Below, piece after piece: positions 23,066 to 30,516 of a DNA stretch of 38,005 nucleotides. The notes below the pieces were generated by a model. That model saw nothing but the letters and a program-made list of their open reading frames with translations. It had not been told where the DNA came from and searched no databases. The DNA comes from Acidobacteriota bacterium (GTDB taxonomy: Bacteria > Acidobacteriota > Thermoanaerobaculia > Multivoradales > JBCCEF01), in assembly GCA_039028635.1 (NCBI GenBank), contig JBCCHV010000064.1, positions 1 through 38,005 of the forward strand, in the 5' to 3' direction. Every line of letters begins with the position of its first letter. Position 1 is the stretch's first letter. The position numbers were made by a program, and so were the translations under genes.

Positions 23066-23977
23066 GTGCCAACTGCCGACGACAACCTGGTCGAGTGCCC
23101 GCGATGCGGCCATCCGGGCCCCGCGCAGGCCGTTGAGTGCGCCGGCTGCGGCGTGATCTTCGCCAAGCTGCTGGCGGCGCCCTCGCGGCCCCATCCCGCC
23201 TCGTCGGCGACTCCCGTCGTCGCCACCGTGCGCGAGCCCTGGGGAATCGATGCCGCCGGTCGCCGCGCCCTCGTCATCGGCACCCTGGCGGCCGTCGTCG
23301 CCTTGCTGATCCCGCTCACCGATCTGCTCTTCGGCTACCTGCTGGTGCTGATTCACGAGCTCGGCCACAGCGCCACCGGCTGGCTCTTCGCCTACCCTTC
23401 GATTCCGGCCTTCGACTTCGTCTACGGCGGCGGGGTGTCGCTTCACGGCGAACGTTCGACGGCTCTGCTCGTCACGCTCCTCGCCACCTGGACAGCCCTC
23501 CTGGTCTGGAGCCGCCATCATCCCCGGCGCCTGGCGGTGCTGGCGGCCTTGGCGGGGCTTTGGCTGCTCGCCGTCGTCACCCCCCTGCACGAGATCCTGA
23601 TGGTCGCCATGGGCCACGGCATGGAGCTCCTGCTGGCCGCCGTCTTCCTCGGCCGTGCGGCGAGCGGCCGAGGATGCCGTCTCGCCGAGGTGGAGCGCCC
23701 CCTATATGCTTTTTGCGGCGCCTTCGTGCTCACCCGCGCCGGTCGCTTCGCCTGGAGCCTGGCCACCGATGCCGCCGCTCGGCAGGCCTACGCCGACGCC
23801 AAGGGCGGCGGTCACTGGATGGATTTCAGCCGTCTCTCGCGCGACTATCTGGGCCTCGAGCTCGCCACCATCGCCGGCCTGTTCCTGCTCGCTTGCCTGC
23901 TCACGCCGCTGCTCGCCTGGTGGTTCGAACGCCGCCGCGACCGCCTGATCCTGTGGCTCGAAGGCCGCGAATCCTGA
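23066..23977 (+). CDS. Zinc-ribbon membrane protein with HExxH motif (M50-like)
   Basis: A 303-residue protein starting at a GTG 35 bases after the amidohydrolase stop, so probably in its operon. Residues 11-28 form a zinc ribbon (CPRC, then CAGC). Several membrane helices follow (about 67-95, 131-147, 155-175, 180-195, 255-280). IHELGH (96-101) sits in a membrane segment, as in M50 site-2 proteases, and a second HE lies in TPLHEIL. The typical M50 NPDG/LDG motif is not seen, so protease activity is unproven. The last 276 bases are overlapped antisense by the radical SAM frame. Confidence 0.75.
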   Translation: MPTADDNLVECPRCGHPGPAQAVECAGCGVIFAKLLAAPSRPHPASSATPVVATVREPWGIDAAGRRALVIGTLAAVVALLIPLTDLLFGYLLVLIHELGHSATGWLFAYPSIPAFDFVYGGGVSLHGERSTALLVTLLATWTALLVWSRHHPRRLAVLAALAGLWLLAVVTPLHEILMVAMGHGMELLLAAVFLGRAASGRGCRLAEVERPLYAFCGAFVLTRAGRFAWSLATDAAARQAYADAKGGGHWMDFSRLSRDYLGLELATIAGLFLLACLLTPLLAWWFERRRDRLILWLEGRES

Positions 23978-25315
23978 GCTGGTGCCGAGATCGTAGAGCT
24001 GTTGCCGCAGGCCGCGGGCGTTGACCTCGCACATCGACACCATGCGGTCGCCGACGGGCACCCGGAAAACACACGCCGCCAGGCGCTCCCGACCGGTCTC
24101 GGTGTCGAGCTCGGCGGCACTCATGAAGGAGTGGGAGGCGACCGCGAAACTGTCGATGCGCACCGCCCCCAGAGCGAGATCCCGCATCAGCCGCGCCGGT
24201 CCGGTGCCGAGCTGATGGAGACGACCGACCAGCCAGCGGCGGAAGGGTCCGAGAAACCAACCGGGCGCCTGACGAAACAGGCCGAGGGCGCGGCCGAGAC
24301 GATCCAGCGGACGATCGTCGCGAAACACCACGCCACCGAAGCCGCGGCCGAGGAACTGCTGCACGATGGCCTCGTCGGCGGGATCGCCGGGCCGCAGCAT
24401 GGAGAACAGGCGTGGCCCCTCGCCACGACGTTGATAGGCCACCATCGGCTCGGTGCGGGTGCAATCGAGATGGCCGAAGCGCACTGCCCCGCGCTGCGCG
24501 GTTGAAAAACCGTGCGGCTCGAGAACCGCGCCGATGCGGCTCCACAGCTCGTCGTGGGTGATGCCTTCGAGGTGACTCAAGGTGCGTCCGACCTGCGCCA
24601 AGGGCTGAAAGGACAAAATGCCGAAGGCATCGCGATTGGCCAAGCACCAGGCCACCACGTCGCCGACGCCGTCGAGGTTGTCGCGACTGACGGTGACGGT
24701 GGTGGCGGCACGCAGGCGCACCCCGGTGCGGCGGCGCACCTGGCGGATCATGGCGGCGAACTCGTCGCGCAGCGGATGGAGGGCCGCCTCGTCGCCGACG
24801 GCGAAGTCGCCGATCGGGAACCCACGCCGCCCCTTCTGGCTGCTGTCGACGTGGATCGAAACCTCCGTCAAGCCTCCCTCGGAGACCAGCCTCGGCAGCA
24901 GCTCAGGCCGGCGCCGGAAGCTGTCGCCATGGGTCATCAGCATCGGGATCATGCCGAGCTCGCGAGCCCTTCGCAGCAAGGCGACGAGGCGCTTCGGCGC
25001 CATCAGCGTCACCTCGCCGTCGGTGATCTGGAGGTTGCCCTTGGGCCCGAGGTGGCGGCGCAAATGCGCCAGTTGGCGATCGATCTCAGCTTCGTCGAAG
25101 GGCTTGGCGGCGTTGGCTCGAGACCCCAGATAGCAGCCCTTGCAGTCGAAATCGCAACGCGGGAAGGCTCCGATGAGGGCACCGCATCCGGTGCACTGCT
25201 GGCCGAAGCCCTGGGCGACGCTGCGCAGCTCCGGCGCAAGCTCCCGCCAGCGCTCCTCGAGGAGTTGCTTCTTTTCCGCCGGAATCGGCTCGAGGAAGTT
25301 ACGCCAGAGACCCAT
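23702..25315 (-). CDS. Radical SAM protein with antisense-overlapping tail
   Basis: A 537-residue frame. The radical SAM cluster motif is CDFDCKGC (C54, C58, C61), preceded by a CTGC pair (C41, C44) that may bind metal. A TIM-barrel-like region follows (LQITDGEVTL, then TEVSIHVDSSQKGRRG, then LRAATTVTVSRDNLDGV), with extra C-terminal cysteines ending in DRMVSMCEVNARGLRQQLYD. That sentence looks like the natural end of the protein (about residue 445). The remaining 92 residues overlap the opposite-strand gene and are low-complexity (Glu, Ala, Gly), so they may reflect a lost stop codon or an assembly error. It is divergent from the DUF547 gene. The substrate is unknown. Confidence 0.8.
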   Translation of the reverse strand: MGLWRNFLEPIPAEKKQLLEERWRELAPELRSVAQGFGQQCTGCGALIGAFPRCDFDCKGCYLGSRANAAKPFDEAEIDRQLAHLRRHLGPKGNLQITDGEVTLMAPKRLVALLRRARELGMIPMLMTHGDSFRRRPELLPRLVSEGGLTEVSIHVDSSQKGRRGFPIGDFAVGDEAALHPLRDEFAAMIRQVRRRTGVRLRAATTVTVSRDNLDGVGDVVAWCLANRDAFGILSFQPLAQVGRTLSHLEGITHDELWSRIGAVLEPHGFSTAQRGAVRFGHLDCTRTEPMVAYQRRGEGPRLFSMLRPGDPADEAIVQQFLGRGFGGVVFRDDRPLDRLGRALGLFRQAPGWFLGPFRRWLVGRLHQLGTGPARLMRDLALGAVRIDSFAVASHSFMSAAELDTETGRERLAACVFRVPVGDRMVSMCEVNARGLRQQLYDLGTSSGFAAFEPQDQAVAAAFEPPGEQRREQASEQEQAGDGGELEAQIVARETAEIHPVTAALGVGVGLPSGGIGGQAPGEATGAGEHEGAAKSI

Positions 25316-25413
25316 CGCGGCTCGCTCCGGAGTAATCCAGCGAGGATCGGAACGCGTATTGCATGACGAGATAGATGATTCGGTCGGGTTTTCCGGCCTG
25401 GAGGGTCAAAAAG

Positions 25414-26193
25414 ATGAAAGCTCCCCTTTTGTTGATCGCTGTTCTGATGGTGGGCACAACCGCGGCCCCGCGCGCCCTCGCCGACGAATTCTCCCATGAC
25501 CTGTGGGCCCGGGTGCTGGCGCAATATGTCGACGACCGGGGTTTCGTGGACTACGCCGGCCTGGCCAAGAACCGCCGCGACCTCGATCGCTACATCATGC
25601 AGGTCGAAAGCTACAGCCCGGCGTCCCACCCGCAGATGTTTACGAGCCGAGACCACCAACTGGCTTACTACCTCAACGCCTACAACGCGCAGGTCTTCCA
25701 GGGGGTGCTCGCCAACGGCACCAGCAAAAGCGTTTGGGGGTTCCTCGGCACCGGCTACGGTTTCTTCGTCGGCATGGACATCGTGATCGGGGGCAAGGAG
25801 ACCAACCTCAAGAAGCTCGAGGACGTCACTATCCGTGAAGGCTTCGCCGATCCGCGCATCCACGCCGCCCTCAACTGCGCCTCCGCCGGCTGCCCGCGGC
25901 TACCTCAGGAGCCCTTCCTGGGGGACACCCTGGACGCCCAGCTCGACGCCGCCATGACCGAGTTCGCGACCTCCGAGAATCACGTCCGCCTCGACGCCGG
26001 CAACAACAAGGTCGCGATCTCGAAGATCTTCAACTGGTTTGAGGACGACTTCCTCGACGAGGAAAAGTCGCGTGGCGTCGCCAAGCCGAATATCGTTGGC
26101 TATCTCAACCGCTACCGTGGCGACGCCGGCCCGATCCCGGCCGGCGCCAGCGTCAGCTACCTGCCCTACGACAAGGGCCTCAACTCTCAGTAG
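25414..26193 (+). CDS. Exported DUF547 protein
   Basis: A 259-residue protein with a signal peptide (about 1-23, ending RALA-D). It belongs to the DUF547 family by its hallmark segments: LAYYLNAYNAQVFQGVL, then DPRIHAALNCASAGCPRLP with two conserved cysteines, then SKIFNWFEDDF. The family is widespread in bacteria and has no settled function; its fold includes a thiol-peptidase-like core in some reports. The ATG at 25414 has GGAGGG nine bases upstream. It shares a short divergent region (98 bases) with the radical SAM gene and ends convergently, overlapping the HAD gene by seven bases. Confidence 0.85.
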   Translation: MKAPLLLIAVLMVGTTAAPRALADEFSHDLWARVLAQYVDDRGFVDYAGLAKNRRDLDRYIMQVESYSPASHPQMFTSRDHQLAYYLNAYNAQVFQGVLANGTSKSVWGFLGTGYGFFVGMDIVIGGKETNLKKLEDVTIREGFADPRIHAALNCASAGCPRLPQEPFLGDTLDAQLDAAMTEFATSENHVRLDAGNNKVAISKIFNWFEDDFLDEEKSRGVAKPNIVGYLNRYRGDAGPIPAGASVSYLPYDKGLNSQ

Positions 26194-26921
26194 GAGATTC
26201 GCGGAGCTGGTCGGGCGATGACTCGATGCATCGCCCGCAGCATCTCCTCTGGGCGCCGATAGTCAGCAAAGGCCGCCGTGGCTCCCGCCGCGAGCAGCCG
26301 GCGGGCACGCTGGCCGGAGGCGATCGCGATCACCGGCAGCTCGAGCTCGCCAGCCGTCGACACATCCCAGGGGCCATCTCCGAACAGCACCGTCGCGGGA
26401 GGGTGACCGCAACGCCGGCGCGCCGCTTCGACGATCTCCCGGCGGGCGACGCCATCGTCCGCCGAAGCCAGCGGCAGCTCGAGATCGGCGAGCCCGGCGC
26501 GCTCGAGCTTGAGCCGCGCCGAGCGCCCCCAGCCACCGGTCGCGATCGCCAAAGCCCAGCCTTCTCGACGCAGCCGGAGCAGAAAATCGCGAGCGCCGCG
26601 AATCGCTCGGAAGCACTCCGCCGGGGCCGCTGCGAGCAACTCCACGAAGCGATCCCGATGGCGCTCCACGCCCTCGCCGTCGTCGGCCCCCGCGGGCAGG
26701 CGGGCCAGGGCGGTGTCGAGGATCGCCGCGTCGGTGGTGTGGGGATAGCGCCCCCAATCCTCGTCGAGGGGCTGCCCGAAGAGCTGTTGAAAGGCCGCCG
26801 CGAAGCAGGAGCCATCGACCTCGTTGGTATCCGTCAAGGTGCCGTCGAGGTCGAAGACCGCCAGCCGGGGGGACGCGGTCAAGGCGACGACGTCAAGGAG
26901 CCGTCGCCACCGGTCGCCCAT
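26187..26921 (-). CDS. HAD-superfamily hydrolase
   Basis: A 244-residue phosphatase-like protein. Motif I is VFDLDGTLTDT (D24 nucleophile, D26 acid/base), followed by a helical cap (about 40-100), motif II IATGG, a lysine in RLKLERAG and motif IV LFGDGPWDV. The order is that of phosphoglycolate-phosphatase or beta-phosphoglucomutase-like members; the substrate is not readable. The ATG at 26921 is preferred; an in-frame start at 26948 is possible. Its start overlaps the 3' end of the M16 peptidase gene by 29 bases on the same strand, so the two are probably cotranscribed. Confidence 0.85.
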   Translation of the reverse strand: MGDRWRRLLDVVALTASPRLAVFDLDGTLTDTNEVDGSCFAAAFQQLFGQPLDEDWGRYPHTTDAAILDTALARLPAGADDGEGVERHRDRFVELLAAAPAECFRAIRGARDFLLRLRREGWALAIATGGWGRSARLKLERAGLADLELPLASADDGVARREIVEAARRRCGHPPATVLFGDGPWDVSTAGELELPVIAIASGQRARRLLAAGATAAFADYRRPEEMLRAMHRVIARPAPRISY

Positions 26922-29640
26922 CGACGTCGATGAGCTCGATCTCGGCAATGCCGAGATCCCGCAAGGGCTGCTCGATGGCCGAGCGATCGCCCACCACCAC
27001 CCACACCATGCGATGTGGCTGGATCACCTGGCGAGCCACCCGCTGGACGCCCTCCAGCTCCGCCGACCGCACCGCCTCCGGGTAGCGTTGCCAGTAGTCC
27101 GGCGCCAGCCCGAAGCGCACCATCTCCTGGAGCGCCTGGGAAACCTCGCCGGAGGTCTCCCAGGTGCCCGGCAGCTGCAAGGTGCGGTTGGTCTGCACGC
27201 GCGACATCTCGTCCGCCGACACCGGCCGTTCGCCCACCAGGTCGGCGAGCTCGGCGCGGGCTTCCTGCAGCGACTCGGCGGTCTTGTCCGACTGCACCGG
27301 CGCCGCCGCGATGAAGGGCCGCTGGCCGCGGGCATCGAGGAAGAAGGAGAAGGCGCCGTAGGACCAGTTCTTGTCCTCGCGCAGGTTGAGGTTGAGGCGA
27401 GAGCTGAAATCGCCGCCCAAGACGCTGTTGACGATCTCGATCGCGACCTCGTCGGGGTTGGCCTTCGGCGGCCCCACCTGACCGCCGAGAATCACCGACT
27501 GGATGGCGCCGGGACGGTCGATCAGGTAGATCGCCTCGCGCGGCGGCCGCTCGACCCGGGCGATCTCCTTGCTCGGCGCCTCGCCGGCGGGCCAGCGGCC
27601 GAAGGCTTTGTCGAGGAGCGGGCGGAGAGCCTCGAGGCGAGTGTCCCCCACCACCACCAGAGTGGCGCTGCCGGGCTTGAACCAGGTGCGGTGGAACTGC
27701 ACCAGGTCCTGCCGCTCAACCGCCTCCGTGGAAGCCACCGTGCCGGTGCCCGAAAGGGGCTTGCCGTAGGCGTGCTGCTCACCGTAGAGAAGCCGCGGAA
27801 ACACCCTCAGGGCCATCGAGAAGGGCTGTGTCTTCTCGCGCTCGATGGTGGCCTTTTGGAGCTCCTTCAGGCGGTTGAGCTCGTCCTCCGGAAAGGTCGG
27901 ATCGAGCACCACCGAGGCGAAAAGCTCGAGGGAGGGCGCCAGGTTCGAGGCCAGCGCCGACATCTGGACATAGCCGGTGTCGAGATCGGAGAAAGTCGCC
28001 AGGGTGGCGCCGAGCTCGGCGACGCGGTCGCTGATGGCGATCGAATCGAGCTCGCCGGCGCCCTCGTCGAGCATGCTCATGGCCAAGCGGGAGGTCCCCG
28101 CCGCCGCCGCTTCATCGGCCGCCGCTCCGGCATCGAGCATCAAGGTCAGATTGACCACCGGCACCGCGCTGCGCTGCGCGAAGACCACCTCGAGGCCGTT
28201 CTTCAGGGTCATCCGCTCGATCTCCGGAAAGCTCGGCTCGGAGGCCGCCCCGGGCGTCGGCAGGGCGCTGCGATCGACCCCCTGCTCCGCCGCCTTGCCT
28301 TCCCGGAAGGGGTTGACCAGGAGGTTGTAGTCGCCGTCGTCGAGCCAGCGCCGGAAGGCACCGTGGAGGTCCTCCGGCCCAGCCTCGGCGACCCGCTCGA
28401 GGGTCTCGCGGTAGCAGGCCGCATCGCCGCGGTAGACCTGGCACTGGGCCAGGATGTCGGACTTGCCGCCAAAGCCACCGATGCGCTCGGCCCCGCGCAC
28501 GAAGCGCGCCAGCCAGCGAACGCGAGCCCGCTCGACCTCCGCCTCCGTCGGTCCATCCACCAGCAAGCGCTCGAGCTCCTCGTCGAGGGCCTGCTCGACG
28601 GCCGCCGGATCCTTCCCCGGAGCCACCGTCACCTCGATCGTGAACAGGCCGGCGATCTCGCGCAGGTCGACGTAGGCCTGGACCTCCGTCGCCGAACGGT
28701 CGTCATAGATCAAACGCTTGTAGAGGCGCGACGACTTGCCCTGCGACATCAGCTCGCTCACCAGGTCGAGGTAGTCGCCGTCGGCGCTCCCCCAGCCGGG
28801 AATGTTCCACACCCGGTAGAGACGCGACTGGGCGACGCGATCCTGTGCCTCCTGGCGCTTGCTGCCGGTTCGCCGGGCGATCCACTCCTCCTGGCGAGCC
28901 AGGGGCGGCCCCGGCGGGATGTCGCCGAAGAAGGCCTCGGCCTTTTGACGGGCGGTGGCGACGTCGATGTCGCCGGCCAGCACCAGCACCGCGTTGGAGG
29001 CACCATAGCGCTGCCGGAACCAGTCCTTGACATCGTCGAGGGAGGCCGCCTCGAGGTCCTCCATCGAGCCGATGATGGTCCAGGAGTAGGGGTGGCCGGG
29101 CGGAAAGCAGGCCTTGGTGATGAGCTCGTAGGACAGGCCATAAGGCTGATTCTCGAACTGCCGCTTCTCGTTCTGCACCACGCCGCGCTGCTCGTCGAGA
29201 ACATCTTGGGAAATCGCCCCGAGGAGATGCCCCATGCGATCCGACTCGAGCCACATCACGACGTCGAGGGCCGAGGTCGGCACGTTCTGGAAGTAGTTGG
29301 TGCGATCCTCGTTGGTGGTGCCGTTGACGTCCGTTGCGCCGACGCTCTCGAGGGCCGTCAGGTACTCCCCGCGGTAGTTCTCGGAGCCATTGAACATCAG
29401 ATGCTCGAAGAGATGGGCGAAGCCGCTGCGACCGGGCGGCTCGTCCTTCGAACCGACGTGGTACCAGAGATTGACCGCCACCATCGGCACCTTGCGGTCC
29501 TCGTGCACCAGCACCGTCAGCCCGTTGTCGAGCACGAAGCTCTGGTAGGGAATGTCGATGGTGGGCACCTCGCCGAAGGCCGGCATGGCCAGGGCGAAGA
29601 CGACCAACGAGAGGATCAGCTGCGGGAAGGGAAATCGCAT
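26893..29640 (-). CDS. M16-family zinc metallopeptidase, exported
   Basis: A 915-residue exported pitrilysin-type peptidase. Signal peptide about 1-23 (cleavage AFG-E). The N-terminal half has the inverted zinc motif HLFEH (H76, E79, H80) and a likely third ligand in VVQNEKRQ (E158). The second half (from about 470, EIERMTLKNGLEVVFAQRSA) repeats the fold without HxxEH, as usual for the inactive partner half of a fused M16 protein. Length matches two fused halves. The ATG at 29640 is followed directly by the signal sequence. It would degrade peptides in the periplasm or outside the cell. Confidence 0.93.
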   Translation of the reverse strand: MRFPFPQLILSLVVFALAMPAFGEVPTIDIPYQSFVLDNGLTVLVHEDRKVPMVAVNLWYHVGSKDEPPGRSGFAHLFEHLMFNGSENYRGEYLTALESVGATDVNGTTNEDRTNYFQNVPTSALDVVMWLESDRMGHLLGAISQDVLDEQRGVVQNEKRQFENQPYGLSYELITKACFPPGHPYSWTIIGSMEDLEAASLDDVKDWFRQRYGASNAVLVLAGDIDVATARQKAEAFFGDIPPGPPLARQEEWIARRTGSKRQEAQDRVAQSRLYRVWNIPGWGSADGDYLDLVSELMSQGKSSRLYKRLIYDDRSATEVQAYVDLREIAGLFTIEVTVAPGKDPAAVEQALDEELERLLVDGPTEAEVERARVRWLARFVRGAERIGGFGGKSDILAQCQVYRGDAACYRETLERVAEAGPEDLHGAFRRWLDDGDYNLLVNPFREGKAAEQGVDRSALPTPGAASEPSFPEIERMTLKNGLEVVFAQRSAVPVVNLTLMLDAGAAADEAAAAGTSRLAMSMLDEGAGELDSIAISDRVAELGATLATFSDLDTGYVQMSALASNLAPSLELFASVVLDPTFPEDELNRLKELQKATIEREKTQPFSMALRVFPRLLYGEQHAYGKPLSGTGTVASTEAVERQDLVQFHRTWFKPGSATLVVVGDTRLEALRPLLDKAFGRWPAGEAPSKEIARVERPPREAIYLIDRPGAIQSVILGGQVGPPKANPDEVAIEIVNSVLGGDFSSRLNLNLREDKNWSYGAFSFFLDARGQRPFIAAAPVQSDKTAESLQEARAELADLVGERPVSADEMSRVQTNRTLQLPGTWETSGEVSQALQEMVRFGLAPDYWQRYPEAVRSAELEGVQRVARQVIQPHRMVWVVVGDRSAIEQPLRDLGIAEIELIDVDGRPVATAP

Positions 29641-29714
29641 CGCGGAGGCTCCTTGGATCGAAGGGCTCGGCCGAGCCCGGGATGAGGCAGACAGCTAACG
29701 CTTGAGGTACGAAT

Positions 29715-29739
29715 GGCGGCCGCAGGGGTTGCGGCCGCC
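29715..29739. other. GC-rich hairpin downstream of DUF533 gene
   Basis: A perfect 10-bp stem GGCGGCCGCA/TGCGGCCGCC with a 5-base loop lies 26 bases past the DUF533 stop. No T-run follows on either strand, so it may be a weak terminator or RNA-end stabiliser. Confidence 0.4.
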
Positions 29740-29765
29740 TGGCGGCCCATGCCGTTCGCCGCCGA

Positions 29766-30482
29766 CTAGCCGCTGAACAGCTCGTCCTGAAGCTGGCTCT
29801 GGCGAGCCGGGTCGAGACCGAGGGCATCGCCGAGGGAGCGCAGCCAGCGCTGCTCGAACTCGGGCACCGCCTGGTCCGCCCGCAGCACCAGCACAGCGAC
29901 CTCGAAGAGCATCTCGCGATCGCCATCGGTCGCCACCATCGCCGCCAGCTCCGCCGGCGAGGCCGGCACCACCAGATCGCGGTGCACCTGAGCGGTCTGC
30001 TCCGCAGTCAACACGCCGGCCGCCAGCCGCTGCTCGATAACCGTCTTCTCCTCCGGCGCCAGGTGGCCGTCGGCAAGGGCGGCAGCGACCATCGTCCGCA
30101 CCGTCGCATAGGCCATCTCCAGCGGCAGATCGAGGGGCGCTTCGGCCGGCGCCGAAGTCGCCGGTCCCGAAGGAGGCGGCGGTGGTGGCGGCACAGCCGC
30201 TGGCGACTGGGCAGGGGCCGGCGCCGAAGTCGGCGGTGCCGGAGGAGGCGGCACCGTTGGCGGAAGACTGGACGGCGGCGGTGGCGGAGGCACTCCGGGA
30301 GCCCCGGTCGATGGCCCAGCGCCCGCCGAGGGATCCATCTTCTGCTGCAGCAAGGCGCCGGCCACCGCGGCGCCGCCCATCATCAGAATGCGCTTGCCAC
30401 CGATCTTGCGCAGCAGCCGCTTGCTGTTGAAGCCCGTCGACTCGCGGATCATTCCGGCCAGCATGTCTTCGACGAATCGCAT
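29766..30482 (-). CDS. DUF533 (TerB-like) protein with proline-rich linker
   Basis: A 238-residue protein. The N-terminal part (1-48) has a basic stretch and a short hydrophobic segment (about 30-46, ILMMGGAAVAGALL). A linker of about 65 residues follows that is almost all Pro, Ala and Ser, with runs of six or seven prolines. The C-terminal helical domain (about 118-238) has acidic ALADGHLAPEEKTVIEQRL, typical of the YebE/DUF533 and TerB-like family. Function of the family is not settled. The gene lies 34 bases downstream of the pseudokinase gene on the same strand, so probably in one transcript. Confidence 0.8.
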   Translation of the reverse strand: MRFVEDMLAGMIRESTGFNSKRLLRKIGGKRILMMGGAAVAGALLQQKMDPSAGAGPSTGAPGVPPPPPPSSLPPTVPPPPAPPTSAPAPAQSPAAVPPPPPPPSGPATSAPAEAPLDLPLEMAYATVRTMVAAALADGHLAPEEKTVIEQRLAAGVLTAEQTAQVHRDLVVPASPAELAAMVATDGDREMLFEVAVLVLRADQAVPEFEQRWLRSLGDALGLDPARQSQLQDELFSG

Positions 30483-30516
30483 CTTCTTTTTCTCCCCCTC
30501 GACCCGCCCGCCGTGA

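Noticed and set aside
21069-23072. A 667-codon open frame on the minus strand
   Set aside because: It is antisense to the amidohydrolase gene, which has a lipobox and metal ligands.
26824-29685. A 953-codon open frame on the plus strand
   Set aside because: It is the mirror of the M16 peptidase gene; GC-rich codon bias keeps the opposite frame open. The peptidase has clear catalytic motifs.
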